A DNA stretch of 64,000 bases from Isoetes taiwanensis (GCA_021234155.1 JAJEKV010000224.1:434001-498000), one strand, 5' to 3'. Counted from the stretch's first letter, positions 22,131 through 33,407 are shown. A program made the numbers and translations. The notes: generated by a model from the sequence alone, not told the origin.

Positions 22131-23210
22131 TCATAGAGCTACGCCTCGGGTGATCGTTGTTCTGCATGGCATAAAGCGCTTTCCAGCCTGCTGTCACCCG
22201 CAAGCGGATGGATGCCTCCCAACAGAGCGAGGAGGGGAACTCCACCCCTAGGTACTTGTAGGTGGGGTGTGACCTCCACAGGCTGTCCCCGATATGTGAG
22301 TGCAGGAGGCGTGGGGTGGCGTGAAGAGGATATGAGAACCACCCTGGTCTTGGCCAGATTCACGCCGCATGTCCTCAGAGCCCCGACGTAATATGTCTAG
22401 GGCATCCGGATGAGACCGATAGCAGGGGGTGTGGGCGGAAGGTCAACATCGCCCCGCGATAGATGAGGGCGGATGACCTGGTGCAAAAGTCGTGATGCCA
22501 TCCCCCATGCTCGCAGAAGCCAAGGCTCTAACCGGATCAATGTAGAGGCCAAAAGTGTTGGTGAGAGGGGCAACAACTCACGGACCTCGATACTACCGGG
22601 TGAATGCTTGGTCCGGTCTACGTGCATCCCCGCCAAAACAACTCTCATACAACCTATATATGGCATTCTCGCATGTGTGTGCAGCGGCAGCCCCAGCTTG
22701 ACGCAGCTTCAGCCCATAGCTTTTACCGGGGATCAGATCAAAAGCCTTCGCTAAGTCCACGGCTAAACAATACAAGTCATGCCGATGGTTCCGCTGCCTT
22801 CAATCGGTGCCCGCAGTGTAAAGATATGGTCAATCGCTGGAGTGGAGGGGTCCAAAGCCCGCTTGTGTGAGGGCTCGACACATCCGCCGCGCAAAGCCGG
22901 ATCAACGGCCGCTCGAGAATGCCAACCAACGCTTTGTCAAAATCGAATCGACCATGATCGTCCTGGAATTGGCCGGACAAGTGTGGGTCACCCGCCTTTG
23001 TGAATGGGAACAACCCCGCTTGTGGTCCATTGTCGGGGAAACCTTCCCCGCAATGCTCGTTGAGCAGGTGGTAGTGAGGATCGGCACTAGCGCTGCCCCG
23101 CCCATTTGAGTAACTCTTCGATTCAAGATACCATCGAGGTCCCGCGCCTTCCCATTAGCCCTTTGGTGCCCTCCACAACATCCTCTCTGGCGAGAACCAA
23201 TGGGGGTCAT
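22000..23210 (-). pseudogene. LINE ORF2 reverse transcriptase core, copy 2
   Basis: Seen on the minus strand: an AIDHIFTLR block near 22825, LAVDLAKAFDLI (RT motif A, first catalytic Asp) near 22735-22770, RLYESCFGGD near 22620-22660, IEVRxxxPLSPTL (motif B region) near 22550-22590, then at 22455-22470 the place where Y-x-DD should be. There the text reads LIYxGDVDL or, shifted, LIYRGAML, so the second catalytic motif is not intact. Downstream comes YRG..VEVTP.YKYLGVEF (about 22240-22330). Several frameshifts are present. Confidence 0.7.
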
Positions 23211-23689
23211 CCCTGGGGGTATGGGCGACGCTGGCCCACGGGTGGGTCATAGAGCGCCACAAGTACTATTCTCACCGCGGGGTGTGATGTCCCTTGTAGG
23301 TCGGGCTGGCCTTTGAAGCACAAGGCCAAAAGGTTCGAGGATGAGTGTCCAGCAGGCCGAACACCTCCCCGATGCACGGCAAGGTGCGCCTTTGTCTCCT
23401 TGGATGATGGGCTGATAATGTGGTGGTGGCCTCGCAAGCCGGGTACCTAAATCTAGAATGTGATCGGAGCTGGCGCTTATGCGTTCTTTACACTCAAAGA
23501 TCAAACCATCAGTTTACGCTGAAATGTTGCCTCGTCCCTGGAGCGGCGACGAGAGGGGGTCGCCAAAACACCGCCCGTCACGTGATCCCGTAATACCGGG
23601 TCAACTAGTCCGGCTCGGCCGCTCTAGTGTGGGGGTCCGCAAAATTGCCGGCAGGGGCGCCCATGAGCATCTTGGCGTAGTCCCGCCGC

Positions 23690-24565
23690 TCATAATCTAG
23701 TCGCGAACCGAGGGATGGCGAGGGGCTGGTATAGTGGGGTTTCGCGGCATGCCAAACCATGTCCAAATAAAGTGGGAGGTGATCTCGAAGTCGATCTCCT
23801 CATCCCGACCGCTTCGGTGCCCACCTAAACGATCGATGAGATGCATATCTTGGCGTGATCACGAGCACATAGTCGACCACACTAGACCCTCCCCCGATTG
23901 TCCCATGCGCATGTGCACTGCGGTGAAGCGGGCCACCGCGTGGATGTGCCATTGCAAATTATCAAGTCAAAAATACCACATAGCAGAGCAACCGTCGCCA
24001 AAGCGAAAGTGACTGGGTGTCATCCGATCCTCGCGGGCGGTTGCTCTCTGGGGATGTAGCCGCAGGACATCGCCGCCGAGAGGGTCAAGTCTCATGGGCT
24101 GCTTTACTCCTGTCCGTGCATTGAAATCCCCAAGAAGGACGACCCTACCCAACTGCTTGTGCTGTTGTATGTCATCATAGATCGACATAAGGGTCCATCC
24201 TATCCGCATCGGAGTGGCAACGATAGAAGGTGCTCTCTGCGTGAGGGAAATAACAGGCGGCCAGAAAAAGAGGGTTGCCACTGGCATTATGCACACGAAC
24301 CCACAAGTACCGGTTGTGTCTGTCTATCCTCTGGAGGGTAACCGAATGTGCCAAAATTGTTCGGTAGTAGCAAGCAACCCCACCATGACACCCTTGTCCT
24401 GTACAGGTATTGAAGACCGAGAAATGTTGGTAACCCGGCAGATCAGGTAGCATGTGCCCAGCATGCTACCATGTCTCCATGAGAAAGATGAGATCCATAT
24501 TGGCTGCCACGGAGTTGAGATGTCCCCCTCCGTCAAGGGAAGCCTCGACAATTCCATGAGACCAC
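23690..24565 (-). pseudogene. LINE ORF2 endonuclease domain (EEP family), copy 2
   Basis: The apurinic-like endonuclease nicks target DNA for target-primed reverse transcription. Seen: VSWNCRGF near 24534-24560 (domain start), MDLIFLMETW (metal-binding Glu in ET) near 24480-24510, GGVACYYR, LGDFNARTG (catalytic Asp/Asn) near 24105-24135, and a C-terminal VDYVLV...SDH block near 23770-23890. The order matches plant LINE endonucleases. Frameshifts lie near 24.46 kb and in the 23.7-24.05 kb part. Confidence 0.7.
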
Positions 24566-24990
24566 CCCGAGGCACAATTCCTATTTGTCGCCACTGTGGT
24601 ATGCGCAACCTCGAGTCGCTGGGGAGGACGGGAAGCAGAGGCTGAGTGAGAAGCAGATGGAGCGGAGGTAGCATGTGGCTGAGAGGGCGTGGGTCATGAG
24701 GGAGCAGAAGGGAGCGGGAGAAGGGGGGTGGTAGAAGAAGCGTAAGGTGGCCACGCTCATGGTTGGGGTCAGGGCGGGGTCTCGCAGCAAGAGTGTGTCG
24801 GGCGAAAATGTGCATCCCGCCCCAACCAATCCCGCGCGAACCCCTTGGTGGCGAATGCCTCGACCGACAAGCTCCCCGCCAAGGCCTCCTATTGTGCGGG
24901 TGTGAGGTCCTGGCCCACGCATGTGGATGTCCCCTTCAACATCTTGCCCGGGCGCAATATGGCATCACGCGACTCGCAGATCCGCAACCG

Positions 24991-26028
24991 CTAATATGAC
25001 AATGCGGCGACCACCCGGGCGCTGAGCCCCATGGCGGGCTGCTTGGGAAATGTGAACTGCCCCGGAATGTCATCCGGACGAGAATGTGTGTTCGGATATT
25101 GTGGGCTTAGACTCTCCCCTTCTCTTCCGCATGCCTCTGGACTACCGATTGTGGCCTCCCCGGCGCTTTGGAGTTCCGCGACCAGGGAAAGGTGGGCGAG
25201 GGCCGGGCCTTGGGCCGGGGTGGTGGTGGCCGGGATGGCATGGGGTGGCTTGAGGCGGGGGCAGCGCCCTGGTCCCCGGGCTGCCGGGCGTGGAGGCGCT
25301 AAGGGGTAGCGGAGCGAGCCGCCCCTCGCCCCGCGGAAGTTGGGAGCACAGCTCTTGCGGTGGCTCGCCGCCGCTGGCCATCTCCCACCGCGACCGGCCT
25401 CGCACTGACTATGAACCTCCTGTAGGGAGACCATGGCTCGTCTATGGATGGCTGCCCGCGCAACCCCGGAACTCCGTGCTCGGGTAGCGAGGGCTTGCTC
25501 GAGCTCCAAAGACAGGGGCCCCGAGCCGGCTTGTTGTTCCGATCGCATCAAGATCCCGAAGTGGTTCTGGTCGTCGCAAGAGCGCCACAAGGCCCCCTGC
25601 GCGTGTGCAGCGGTGGTGGCCTCAACCTTTTGATCAAGCCGAGACACCGTGACCATCGTCTCATGCATTGCCGCGCTCCCTCCCCGTGTCATGGTGTCCG
25701 AGTGATGAACACACGGTCAGGCGGGCCCGCATGTCGCCGGTGAGCTCCTCGCCCGGCGTTGCCGTTCGAAGTGTGCCAGGCCAAGGCCATCTTCTACGTG
25801 CTGTGTGCGGGTCTCCAGACCTGTGATGCGGTTCTTCTCGACCACCAGTTGCCTTCTGAGCACATGGGGTGCCGAGGACTCCATCTCCACTGCCATGCCA
25901 GCCAGGCGGGCACTGTTAGCCTCAATACGGGTACTGTCCACGCCCGCTTTGACATTAGTGCAACACTCCATTTCTCTCCCTTTAATCTTAAGAGATCTGA
26001 CGTGATAGAAATTTAGACTACTGAACAT
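24991..26028 (-). pseudogene. LINE ORF1 (coiled-coil, proline-rich) of copy 2
   Basis: Two consecutive frames (26028-25717, then 25692-24991) form a typical LINE first ORF. The first has a heptad-rich stretch (RIEANSARLAGMAVEMES ... VVEKNRITGLETRTQHVEDG) likely to trimerise. A basic, Ala/Pro-rich region follows. In the family, ORF1 proteins bind element RNA in cytoplasmic particles. A frameshift near 25.70 kb separates the frames. I see no CCHC knuckle or clear RRM, but corrupted bases could hide one. Confidence 0.5.
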
Positions 26029-26030
26029 TG

Positions 26031-28300
26031 AACCGTTCTTATATTATAATTTCTTCTTGCGCATCAATTAAGGTTATTGTATTGGACGATGATAAATTTG
26101 TCGATTGTTGTTTAGGACGACGTCTCAAGGAAGCTTTATTCACGATCGATCATTTATCTGATGGAGGTAATATTTTATTCTGTGTCCTGAGCAACATTAT
26201 CATGTAGCTTTGGTTGGTTTTATCTGCAACTCTCTAAATCAAGACAAAAGATTTGTTCAATCCAAGCCATCATAAGTTGCTGCTATTATAGCTACCAAAC
26301 TATCTAGGTAAGTCAACAGTTTGGCCCCAGTGGTTTGATGAAAATGCATCATGTTTGTTGATACCAATCATCATCTCTGTATAACTAATGCTCTTATTGT
26401 TGTTTATAAAGTCAATCTGAGAGGTAAATGAACATAATCAGATCATTTGTAGCTGTAACAAAACTATTATTCTACAATTATTGAAGGTTGTTTCTCTGCC
26501 TGACATTTGTTGCCACAGCCTGGAAATGCATCCAACATGTTGATGCTGCTAACAAAAGTTTAGAAGACTGAACGTAGCACTTCAACTAAATGTAATAGGT
26601 GAAAATACACTGCCATTTGTAAGGATTTCAATCAAATGCTTCATTGCCATACTTACCATCCCTGTATATGTGGACTGCAACTTATTGCTTAAATCACTGG
26701 CTATTTAGGAGAGCAAGATATCAGAATGCTGATGCTTTCTTATTCTACACTTATCGAAGGTTCTTTCTATATCTGCTACATTTTGCCACAGCCTGGAATT
26801 GCAGTTCAATACACTACTCTCGAACTTATCATTTCCATGGCTTGAGGCCTCCTAGAGTGTATCCTGCACTTGAAAGAACAATGGCATCTATGGATCGATT
26901 TTTTTATATGCCCCATGTTAGGTTTGGAACTACATTATAAGTGGGTAGAGTGTGATATGATGTTATGTCGCCAAAGCTTTTGTGGTGACTGGCTTAACAT
27001 GGTAAGAGGAAGATCCAACTGGCAGAACAATGGCCTTCGCCATTTGTGGAGCATTCTACTCCAACAGATAGTCTAAAAAGCTCAGGCCCGATATGTAAGG
27101 TACACTACATTTCCTTGAACTTTGCTTGGCAATAGCATCCTCGATGTAATTTCCTATCCTTATTGTTTTTCTAGATGAGGTGGAAACGTCTTTGAAGTTT
27201 CTTACAATGGCTGCTATTGAACTCAACTTATGAAATCTAAATACTTCATTAGCTTTTCCAAATTGTTGCTAATATGTCTCTGGAACAATCACACATCAAT
27301 TATGAATAGACATGGTTTTGTAGCATGGTTTGCACACATATGCTAATTTTCTTCACAGATTGAAATAGCGCTGCATACCTTGCAGATTGCAGAGGAATTC
27401 AACACATAGAGTTGGATATGTCCTCATTATCCACCATAAGTTGTCTGAGGAGCTGGCTATTACATGATTACAGTGTGCCTTTGGGTCCATTGCATTGACA
27501 AATTACGTACATTGAGTTTGAAAAATGTCAACTAGCTTCAATGTACTTTGACACCTTTCATTATTGCCTTCTCTCTGCATGGAGATGGTCTAAAGGAGCA
27601 TATAATAGATATTTATATTGTTTTATCTCTATTGTAGTTGCACTTTATTGTACTTAGGTGTAAGAATATTCTCTTAAAAAGAGCAGATTAGTATTGGGTC
27701 CATTATGGAGTGTGAAATGGCAAGCCATCATCAGGAACAAGGTGCTACGCACGGAGGGTTGCCCTCCATTTTAATGAGGGTGAAGTGGTTTAAATCAAAC
27801 CGTAAAGTCATGTTTTCTCAATCAATATTTAAATCTACAAGAAATTTATCGCGATGGCCAAGACCATCGCGAATATTTCTTTGTTTCGGCCCAGTGCAAA
27901 GGCACTCGTGTATATAATACTTGGTGCAAAAGTTATCGGATGTTGAAGATACACAGTGAAAAGAACAAATATGTTTCTATCAGGCTGTCTTCACATGCAG
28001 GATATATCCTACGGCATGATGATCTACTTCAACAAATCGATCAAAACACTACCTTTCTAAGTGTACATAACATAGGTTTCGAAGATAGCAAGTAGAGATG
28101 TCCAACTGCTATTGCCATTTTTTTGTCAATCTGAAACATTTAAAGATTGAACCTAGTATGAACGTCCATAGTTGAGAATGCAACTACATTTTGTGGGTGG
28201 TTCTAAAGTTGGCAATCATGAGTTGTCTTTTTTGTCATAATAGGAATGTAATGGATGGCTAAATTCGAGTTCCTTCCGCTAAAGTGGTTCTGACATGCAA
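26031..28300. other. AT-rich intergenic DNA with one degenerate direct repeat
   Basis: No gene recognised. A block of about 64 bp at 26467-26530 recurs at 26740-26804 (shared phrases tattctaca, ttgccacagcctggaa) with about 270-bp spacing. A perfect 9-bp inverted repeat TCGCGATGG / CCATCGCGA with a 6-nt loop lies at 27849-27872. The rest shows nothing I can name. Confidence 0.4.
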
Positions 28301-28311
28301 AGACTATGTGA

Positions 28312-28715
28312 AGGGATTGAACCCTTGATCACATGCCTTGGAGCTTGCCCCTTAACCATGCCCCAGAGGGCTACAAGATAGGTACAAAGGAACAAGGCTA
28401 GATAAGAGCCTCCACCTCCACTAAGCGAATCATCATATATAAAGGGATTGAACCTAGGATCACTAGCCTAGAGGCAAACCCCTAAACTAAGCACCATAAC
28501 CACCAAGGCAAGGCAACAAGAAAAAGGAAAAAAGAGATAAAACAGTCATGGTGGGAACTCGTACCACCACCATGGACAAAAGGGTACAAAAAATTACAAT
28601 TAAGGTTAACCACCCCACCAAGGGGGGACCCAATACCTCACGAGGGATCAAACCACTAACTTGAAGTCCCTAAATCCTGAATGTAAGAATTGATCCCCTT
28701 AACCCAACAAGGCAA
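28312..28715 (-). repeat. Three tRNA-like (SINE-head-like) modules
   Basis: On the minus strand three segments (28312-28378, 28441-28515, 28638-28715) each end in a B-box-like GGTTCAATCC or GTTTGATCCC. Each has an upstream TGG..GTTA-type box about 40-55 bp before, as in tRNA-derived SINE heads. They are too divergent to fold as tRNA genes, lack a CCA-proximal acceptor stem and have different spacers. They look like decayed copies of one tRNA-derived element. Confidence 0.4.
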
Positions 28716-29099
28716 GAAAGATTTTTAACAACACAGTAACCACTAGGGAAGGAAATTGGAAAAAACGGCTAGGGGGCTCATACCTCCACCTTGCCAAAAG
28801 AATACACGTCAGCAACCCTAAGCTCAAAAACATACTTCACTTCATATGGAAACCTAATCTTGTTTCAAACGGAAGCCTTACCTTAAAAGGTTATCACCAC
28901 AATTGACAAGGGCTTCTTCAACGGGAAAAAAGGGTAGGTAGACACATGTGGCAATAAGAGTCTTGCCAGATTGTCAGATTGCACCTATCTCTGCTGTCGA
29001 CCATATAAAAACATACGACCAGGTTAGCAAGACGATTCTCTTAAAAAAAACTAAAACCGTTTCTATTCCGACAAACGGGTAATGATCGATTCTGGGCCT

Positions 29100-30240
29100 T
29101 AAGCATTTTTCTTATGCCTTAGCTGAAGCGCCATAGGCATGGCGACCAGGCCCACTCCTGTGCAATCCAAGCCGAAGCTCCAGCTATGGCGCTGTCTTCC
29201 GATTACCCATCCCCTCCATGCAACTGCATGTCTTCGATCTTGCATGACTATTCCGGCCATTTGCATGTGTAAATGCATGCCTTACCGTTATAAATCAGGC
29301 TCCATATCCGCTTGATTTTCCAACAGATCATTGACTATGGGCTTACCTGAGTTCGGGCGCTTACTCGTAAGGTAGATTTGCTCTTCTATTAGTCTTTTCA
29401 TATGAAGTGATAAAGACCTTTTCATTTGTAACAAGACAAAGCGCCGGATTACCAAGCAAAGTATTGGCGATAAAGCCTTTTGTCATGCTTCATCGAGCAA
29501 TATGCGATGGAGTCGGGCGCTCTCAAAAAGGTAGATTCACGCTTCAAGAACTCTTGTTGCATGGATATCCCGATGAGACTCTTCTGCTTTTTACCTGTAT
29601 AGGCGCCTTATTACTTGCATTTTTATTGAAGAAAGTCATGTAATCGAAAGCGTTTGTTGGTTCCCGATTCAAGTTTTTCGCTATGGCGCTATCTCTCGAA
29701 TGATATTCCGCTTCCATGCATCGCATTTGTTGGATCTTTGCATGTACGTTCAGCTCTTTGCATGTCTTCATGCATGAACAGCTTCCTATAAATCTGAATC
29801 TTTGTATCCGGCAAGGTTAAACGACAGAGCTCTAGACCTAAGGGCGATGGAGTCCGGTGCTTGCAAATAAGGTATATTTCTGCTTCTACTCATCTGTTAA
29901 CCTTCTTGATCAAGATCTCTGACTCCACGCCTTCTATTATTTAGATCTTTAGCTATGGGCGAAAAAACTTCGCATTAACACAGAAGCTTTGATCATACTT
30001 CTGTTAGCCTTGTCAAAAAAGAGCTGCATTTGTAGCTGTAAGGGCGTCGGAAATCAAAGCAGGATCGAAATGATCTTTGTAGCCGAGCCTTAATCTTCCC
30101 TTTTTTTTTCCCCAATATGGTCGAGCTATCCCCGAGATTTGTGTTAAACATATCTATTCCCAAGCACATTACTTCTATCCGTGTAATGGGCGATGGAGTC
30201 CGACTTTGTATAGGCAACGTATCACTGTAAAAACTCAAGA
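29100..30240 (+). repeat. Degenerate tandem array, spacing about 340 bp
   Basis: The phrase gcgatggagtc(c)g with a following aaggta-atttc-gcttc block occurs at about 29505, 29843 and 30189, and in weaker form at 29345. A second block starting gctatggcgct and ending about 125-130 bp later in a TATAAATC phrase occurs at 29183 and 29680. The two spacings (about 340 and 500 bp) suggest subunits near 170 bp. No coding frame is credible, although the 78-codon frame at 29407-29643 is open. Confidence 0.4.
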
Positions 30241-30543
30241 GACTTGCCCCTCGATCTTTCCGATGGGATGAGAGAAGAGTGGATTAAACTTCTGGCAGTC
30301 GGAAAACACGGGCCGAAGGCATGTCCGAATGCATTATTCTACAAGGTTTCTTTGAATCAAGGATTATTCCGTTATGTTCACCAATCAAAACAAGGGCTTT
30401 GTGATTATTACTTTGCTTTCTAAATTATCCCTTTCTCGATGGGTGTTATTTGCATTTAGATATGTTCTAAAAAAATGCTCTTCCAACCGGAGAGAGCAAA
30501 GTGGATTCCTTTTATAGCCGGAGGAACATCGATCTTCTACGCT

Positions 30544-30769
30544 GATGCGGTGGGATCACCGCACTCCACCGCATCTATCTCGGACCAGAAGCCCGTGGCC
30601 CCGCCATTACTTGGTTGGAGCATCCGCCATCCACAAGGAAGGTGACCGGCATTTACAGCCTAATGTTGGGTTTTAGCAAAGCCAAAGATATTCTAGGTAT
30701 ATTCCAGTATATACCTAGGATATGCCAAAAACCCCATAAACAAGGGTTTGCCCCCTTAGGGGCAACCCA
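30544..30769. repeat. Cluster of three hairpins
   Basis: GATGCGGTGG (30544-30553) pairs with CCACCGCATC (30566-30575). A 14-nt arm at 30688-30701 (starting ATATTCTAGG) pairs with 30710-30723 with one mismatch around an 8-nt loop. GGGTTTGCCCC (from 30744) pairs with GGGGCAACCC (to 30769) with one bulge. These may be parts of one fold-back element; I found no terminal direct repeats. Confidence 0.4.
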
Positions 30770-30799
30770 AAAAAAGGTATTTTGGGTCCCTCTTCATGA

Positions 30800-31225
30800 A
30801 GCTACCCCGATACTAGTTAAAATCCTTTTTTTCTCTCTCTAATGAAGGAATTGGCATACCTTTTTAATGACCATTTTGGCACAATGATTAGAGCAGCTCT
30901 GAACATAGTGTTAATGCCATAGACCATTACCAATATACAATTTCTATATTCACACGTTTGCTAAAGCTCAAGCATACAATTCACATTGCATTGTCGTTTT
31001 ATGGGTTGGTGACTAGTCCATTTAAACCTAAAGCCATCTTCCTTGATATTCTTAAGATGTGGTCGCACAAAGACCACTTGTCTCAAACTCGCATTGTAGA
31101 TGATAAGTGTTGTGTGGTTGCAATTCAAAACTGCCTCTCTCTTATAGGTTCGTTTAAAAAATGTTTTTATAGTGGGTTGTAAAAAGAGAGCTATTCATAA
31201 TCTTCATTTAGAGGATCTATCACCT
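30800..31225. other. AT-rich spacer
   Basis: Nothing recognisable apart from a CT-run near 30829-30841. Confidence 0.35.
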
Positions 31226-31355
31226 ATGGAGTCTTGGTTGCCAACACTTGTTTCAATACTTTGCATCCTCACATTTCTTCTCTACTCCCTTGACAAGCTA
31301 AACAAGCTTCCTAAATGGCACCTTTTTCCTCTTGCTTTCGCTACATGTCGCAAGG
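31226..31355 (+). pseudogene. 5' relic of a cytochrome P450 related to the gene at 39911
   Basis: The ATG at 31226 opens MESWLPTLVSILCILTFLL, closely matching the membrane anchor of the P450 at 39911 (METWLSLVSLPLVLLTILL). The nucleotide text also follows it (ttcttctctac, then aagcttcct, then ttcctcttgct). Similarity stops near 31350, before the conserved helices. No other P450 motif is found downstream within 1 kb. It is a short relic of a paralogue. Confidence 0.65.
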
Positions 31356-32279
31356 GTTGTGATTCATCCCCCCCAAAGGCGTGGGAGAGAGTTTTTGTAT
31401 GGAAAAGGTAGAGTTGAACCAATGAGCTTTTCCAAAATGTAGTTCAGTTTGGATTGCCGTGAACGATCTTAATGTATCAAGATCCAAATTATCAAGGATT
31501 TTAATGGATTCGGTTGTGAGGAATGACATTTATTATGGCATCTTCTTTCTTATAGAGCCCTCATCAATAGTAGATTAATTAGTCTTAGAAGATATGAGTA
31601 TAAAGAATTTCTAAATTGTCTACAATCTTGATATACCTATTGCCTAGTTAGAAAGGGAATTAACTGAATTGAAGAAAATAGTTCAAATTATTGGAGCATA
31701 CAAGCATGATTACGAGATTTCTTCTTATTAGTTTGGTACCATAATTTATAGTGCTAGATTATGCTTCCATGATAAGCTATGTATAATATAATAATACTAG
31801 TAACAGTTGTCTGGCATTGTCGACTTTTAGCAAACAACTTGAAGAGTAGGTCATTACAACATTGAGTAGAAAGACATCTAGAAAATTATCAGTTTGAAGC
31901 TTGGTAATACGGAAGCATAGGAAGCCCTTTGTGTTTATAAATGATTTGCAATAAGTGGAAAAGGGGTTTTGTTGTTAGAATAAGGCTACAAATTTTCCTT
32001 TTATTTGGACAATGTGTTATTATTAACATTGATTGGAAAGACATCTACAAAATTATGAGTTTGGAAGTATAAGAAGCCTTCCATATTCTATTCTATAAAT
32101 GATTTGCAATAAGTGAAGAAGGGTTTTGTGGTCCCGGGTCCGAATAAATTGATTCATCTCAAAATTTCGCCTTTATAGTGCCAACTCCTTCATACATGTC
32201 TCAAGGAAGTTAATGTGTTGGTTCATAAGTTTTATCCCAAAGATTTTTTAGAACTACGCCCCACTATGTAAGCTGCAAG

Positions 32280-32742
32280 TTGAGAGTCTCGAAAGACCGC
32301 TTCTTTCTATGTGACCAAGTTGAGCCGGGGTTTGGTCATGGTTACTATCTCTTCCATGTGGCCTTGACTAGCCAGCCAGGGTACTCTCGCCATTTATCCT
32401 TCCACTTGAACAACTTTTGCAAAGATTGTGCTTTCCACTTAGCTTCCGTGACCGGTTGGTGGAAATTCGTTTTGGAAAAGAAGGCGGTTATAAATCTTCA
32501 AAGCTTATCAATTAGTGTTGACCAAGTTCTTAAAGAGGTGCAACACTGATTGGTGAAGGCATACCTATGTTCTCAGCTTGCTCCTGAGAAAAAACATTTG
32601 ATTTTTGAAGAATATTTGGGTATCTTATTTTATGCATAGGCAGTGGTCGCAGAACGGTTGGATTATCTTTGTCACGAGATTTTATTCCCTGCCTCTCGAG
32701 AATTATATGTACTTCTTTTGGAATATTGAATTAGAGTTTATC
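32280..32742 (+). pseudogene. Unknown broken coding segment
   Basis: One frame reads about 150 codons with only two internal stops (32547 and about 32637). It is protein-like: GYYLFHVALTSQPGYS, then LCSQLAPEKKHLIFEEYL, then AERLDYLCHEILFPASRE. I do not recognise the family. The absence of frameshifts with two stops suggests a moderately old pseudogene or an unrecognised intron structure. An A-rich run follows at 32749-32770. Confidence 0.35.
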
Positions 32743-32954
32743 ATCCTTAAAAAAAAAAAGGAAAAAAGGAAGGGCTTTTGTCGTTGGAATAAGGTTGCAA
32801 AATTTTATTATTAACTAATGCATGTGATAACAAAATGCAACATTGTTCACCATGGGCCCCTAAAAAAATGTACCTTGTTTTCCCTGTTTTCAATATTTTC
32901 TAACGCCTTTTTATTACCACCTAAGGAAGGCAGCACAATAGGAAATGGGAACTA

Positions 32955-32982
32955 AGTTGAAGGGGAGGGGGAGGGGGGATGC
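32955..32982 (+). repeat. G-run tract
   Basis: Three long G runs (GGGG, GGGGG, GGGGGG) separated by single A. Quadruplex formation is possible, but no function is implied by context. Confidence 0.3.
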
Positions 32983-33407
32983 AAGATTTTCACTTGTTAT
33001 TATTGATTGGTTGGCTTTGAAATTTGAATGGCTTGAGCAGCTAAACATTTCTCTATAGGATGGTGGATGTATATTTTAAAGGTGATGACAAAACATTGAC
33101 TCATGGTGATCAAGGAGGGATCAAATACATTTGACGCTTAACAATGGATGCTAAAGTGCATATACAATTAAATTAATATGGACAAAGGAAGGCCATTTGA
33201 AATGTGTAATCCAAATAATCTTTTTATTATAAAGTATTGTCGTGCATGCATGCCTTCAATCAAGATTTCATCTTGACCATTGCTTCATTCATTTGATCGA
33301 ATGCCCATGCTCTATAGATCTAAAGATCTGCGATAATAAAAAACCAACAACGCTGAATGGCTCGATTCATCCAACTGATGGCCTAGATTCGGGCTTAAAC
33401 TGCAACT

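Larger units (their letters stand above)
17078..25808. repeat. Tandem segmental duplication, copy 2
   Basis: This is the second unit of the direct repeat described at 8362-17068. It ends near 25808, after which the LINE continues uninterrupted to its own 5' region (about 26030). Copy 2 therefore retains the original right-hand junction, and copy 1 retains the original left-hand junction. That is the expected product of a simple tandem duplication with end joining at position 17069-17077. Confidence 0.9.
21030..26030 (-). mobile_element. GC-rich LINE, copy 2, near full length (about 5 kb)
   Basis: Same element as 12304-17068, but running to a 5' region that includes an ORF1 start. Order on the minus strand: ORF1 (26028 to about 24.99 kb), endonuclease (about 24.56-23.7 kb), reverse transcriptase (about 23.2-22.0 kb), thumb/C-terminal region (22.13-21.26 kb), 3' UTR with a conserved hairpin (21125-21167) and tail (21053-21030). 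It keeps longer open stretches than copy 1. I could not find a convincing target-site duplication. Confidence 0.85.

Noticed and set aside
12300-26030. Bacterial or contaminant DNA because of high GC
   Set aside because: The GC-rich stretches encode a LINE whose 3' fragments recur at 34.3, 38.1 and 46.0 kb within AT-rich plant-like DNA.
28441-28515. Intact tRNA gene on the minus strand
   Set aside because: Only B-box and A-box-like phrases are present; acceptor, D and anticodon stems do not pair.
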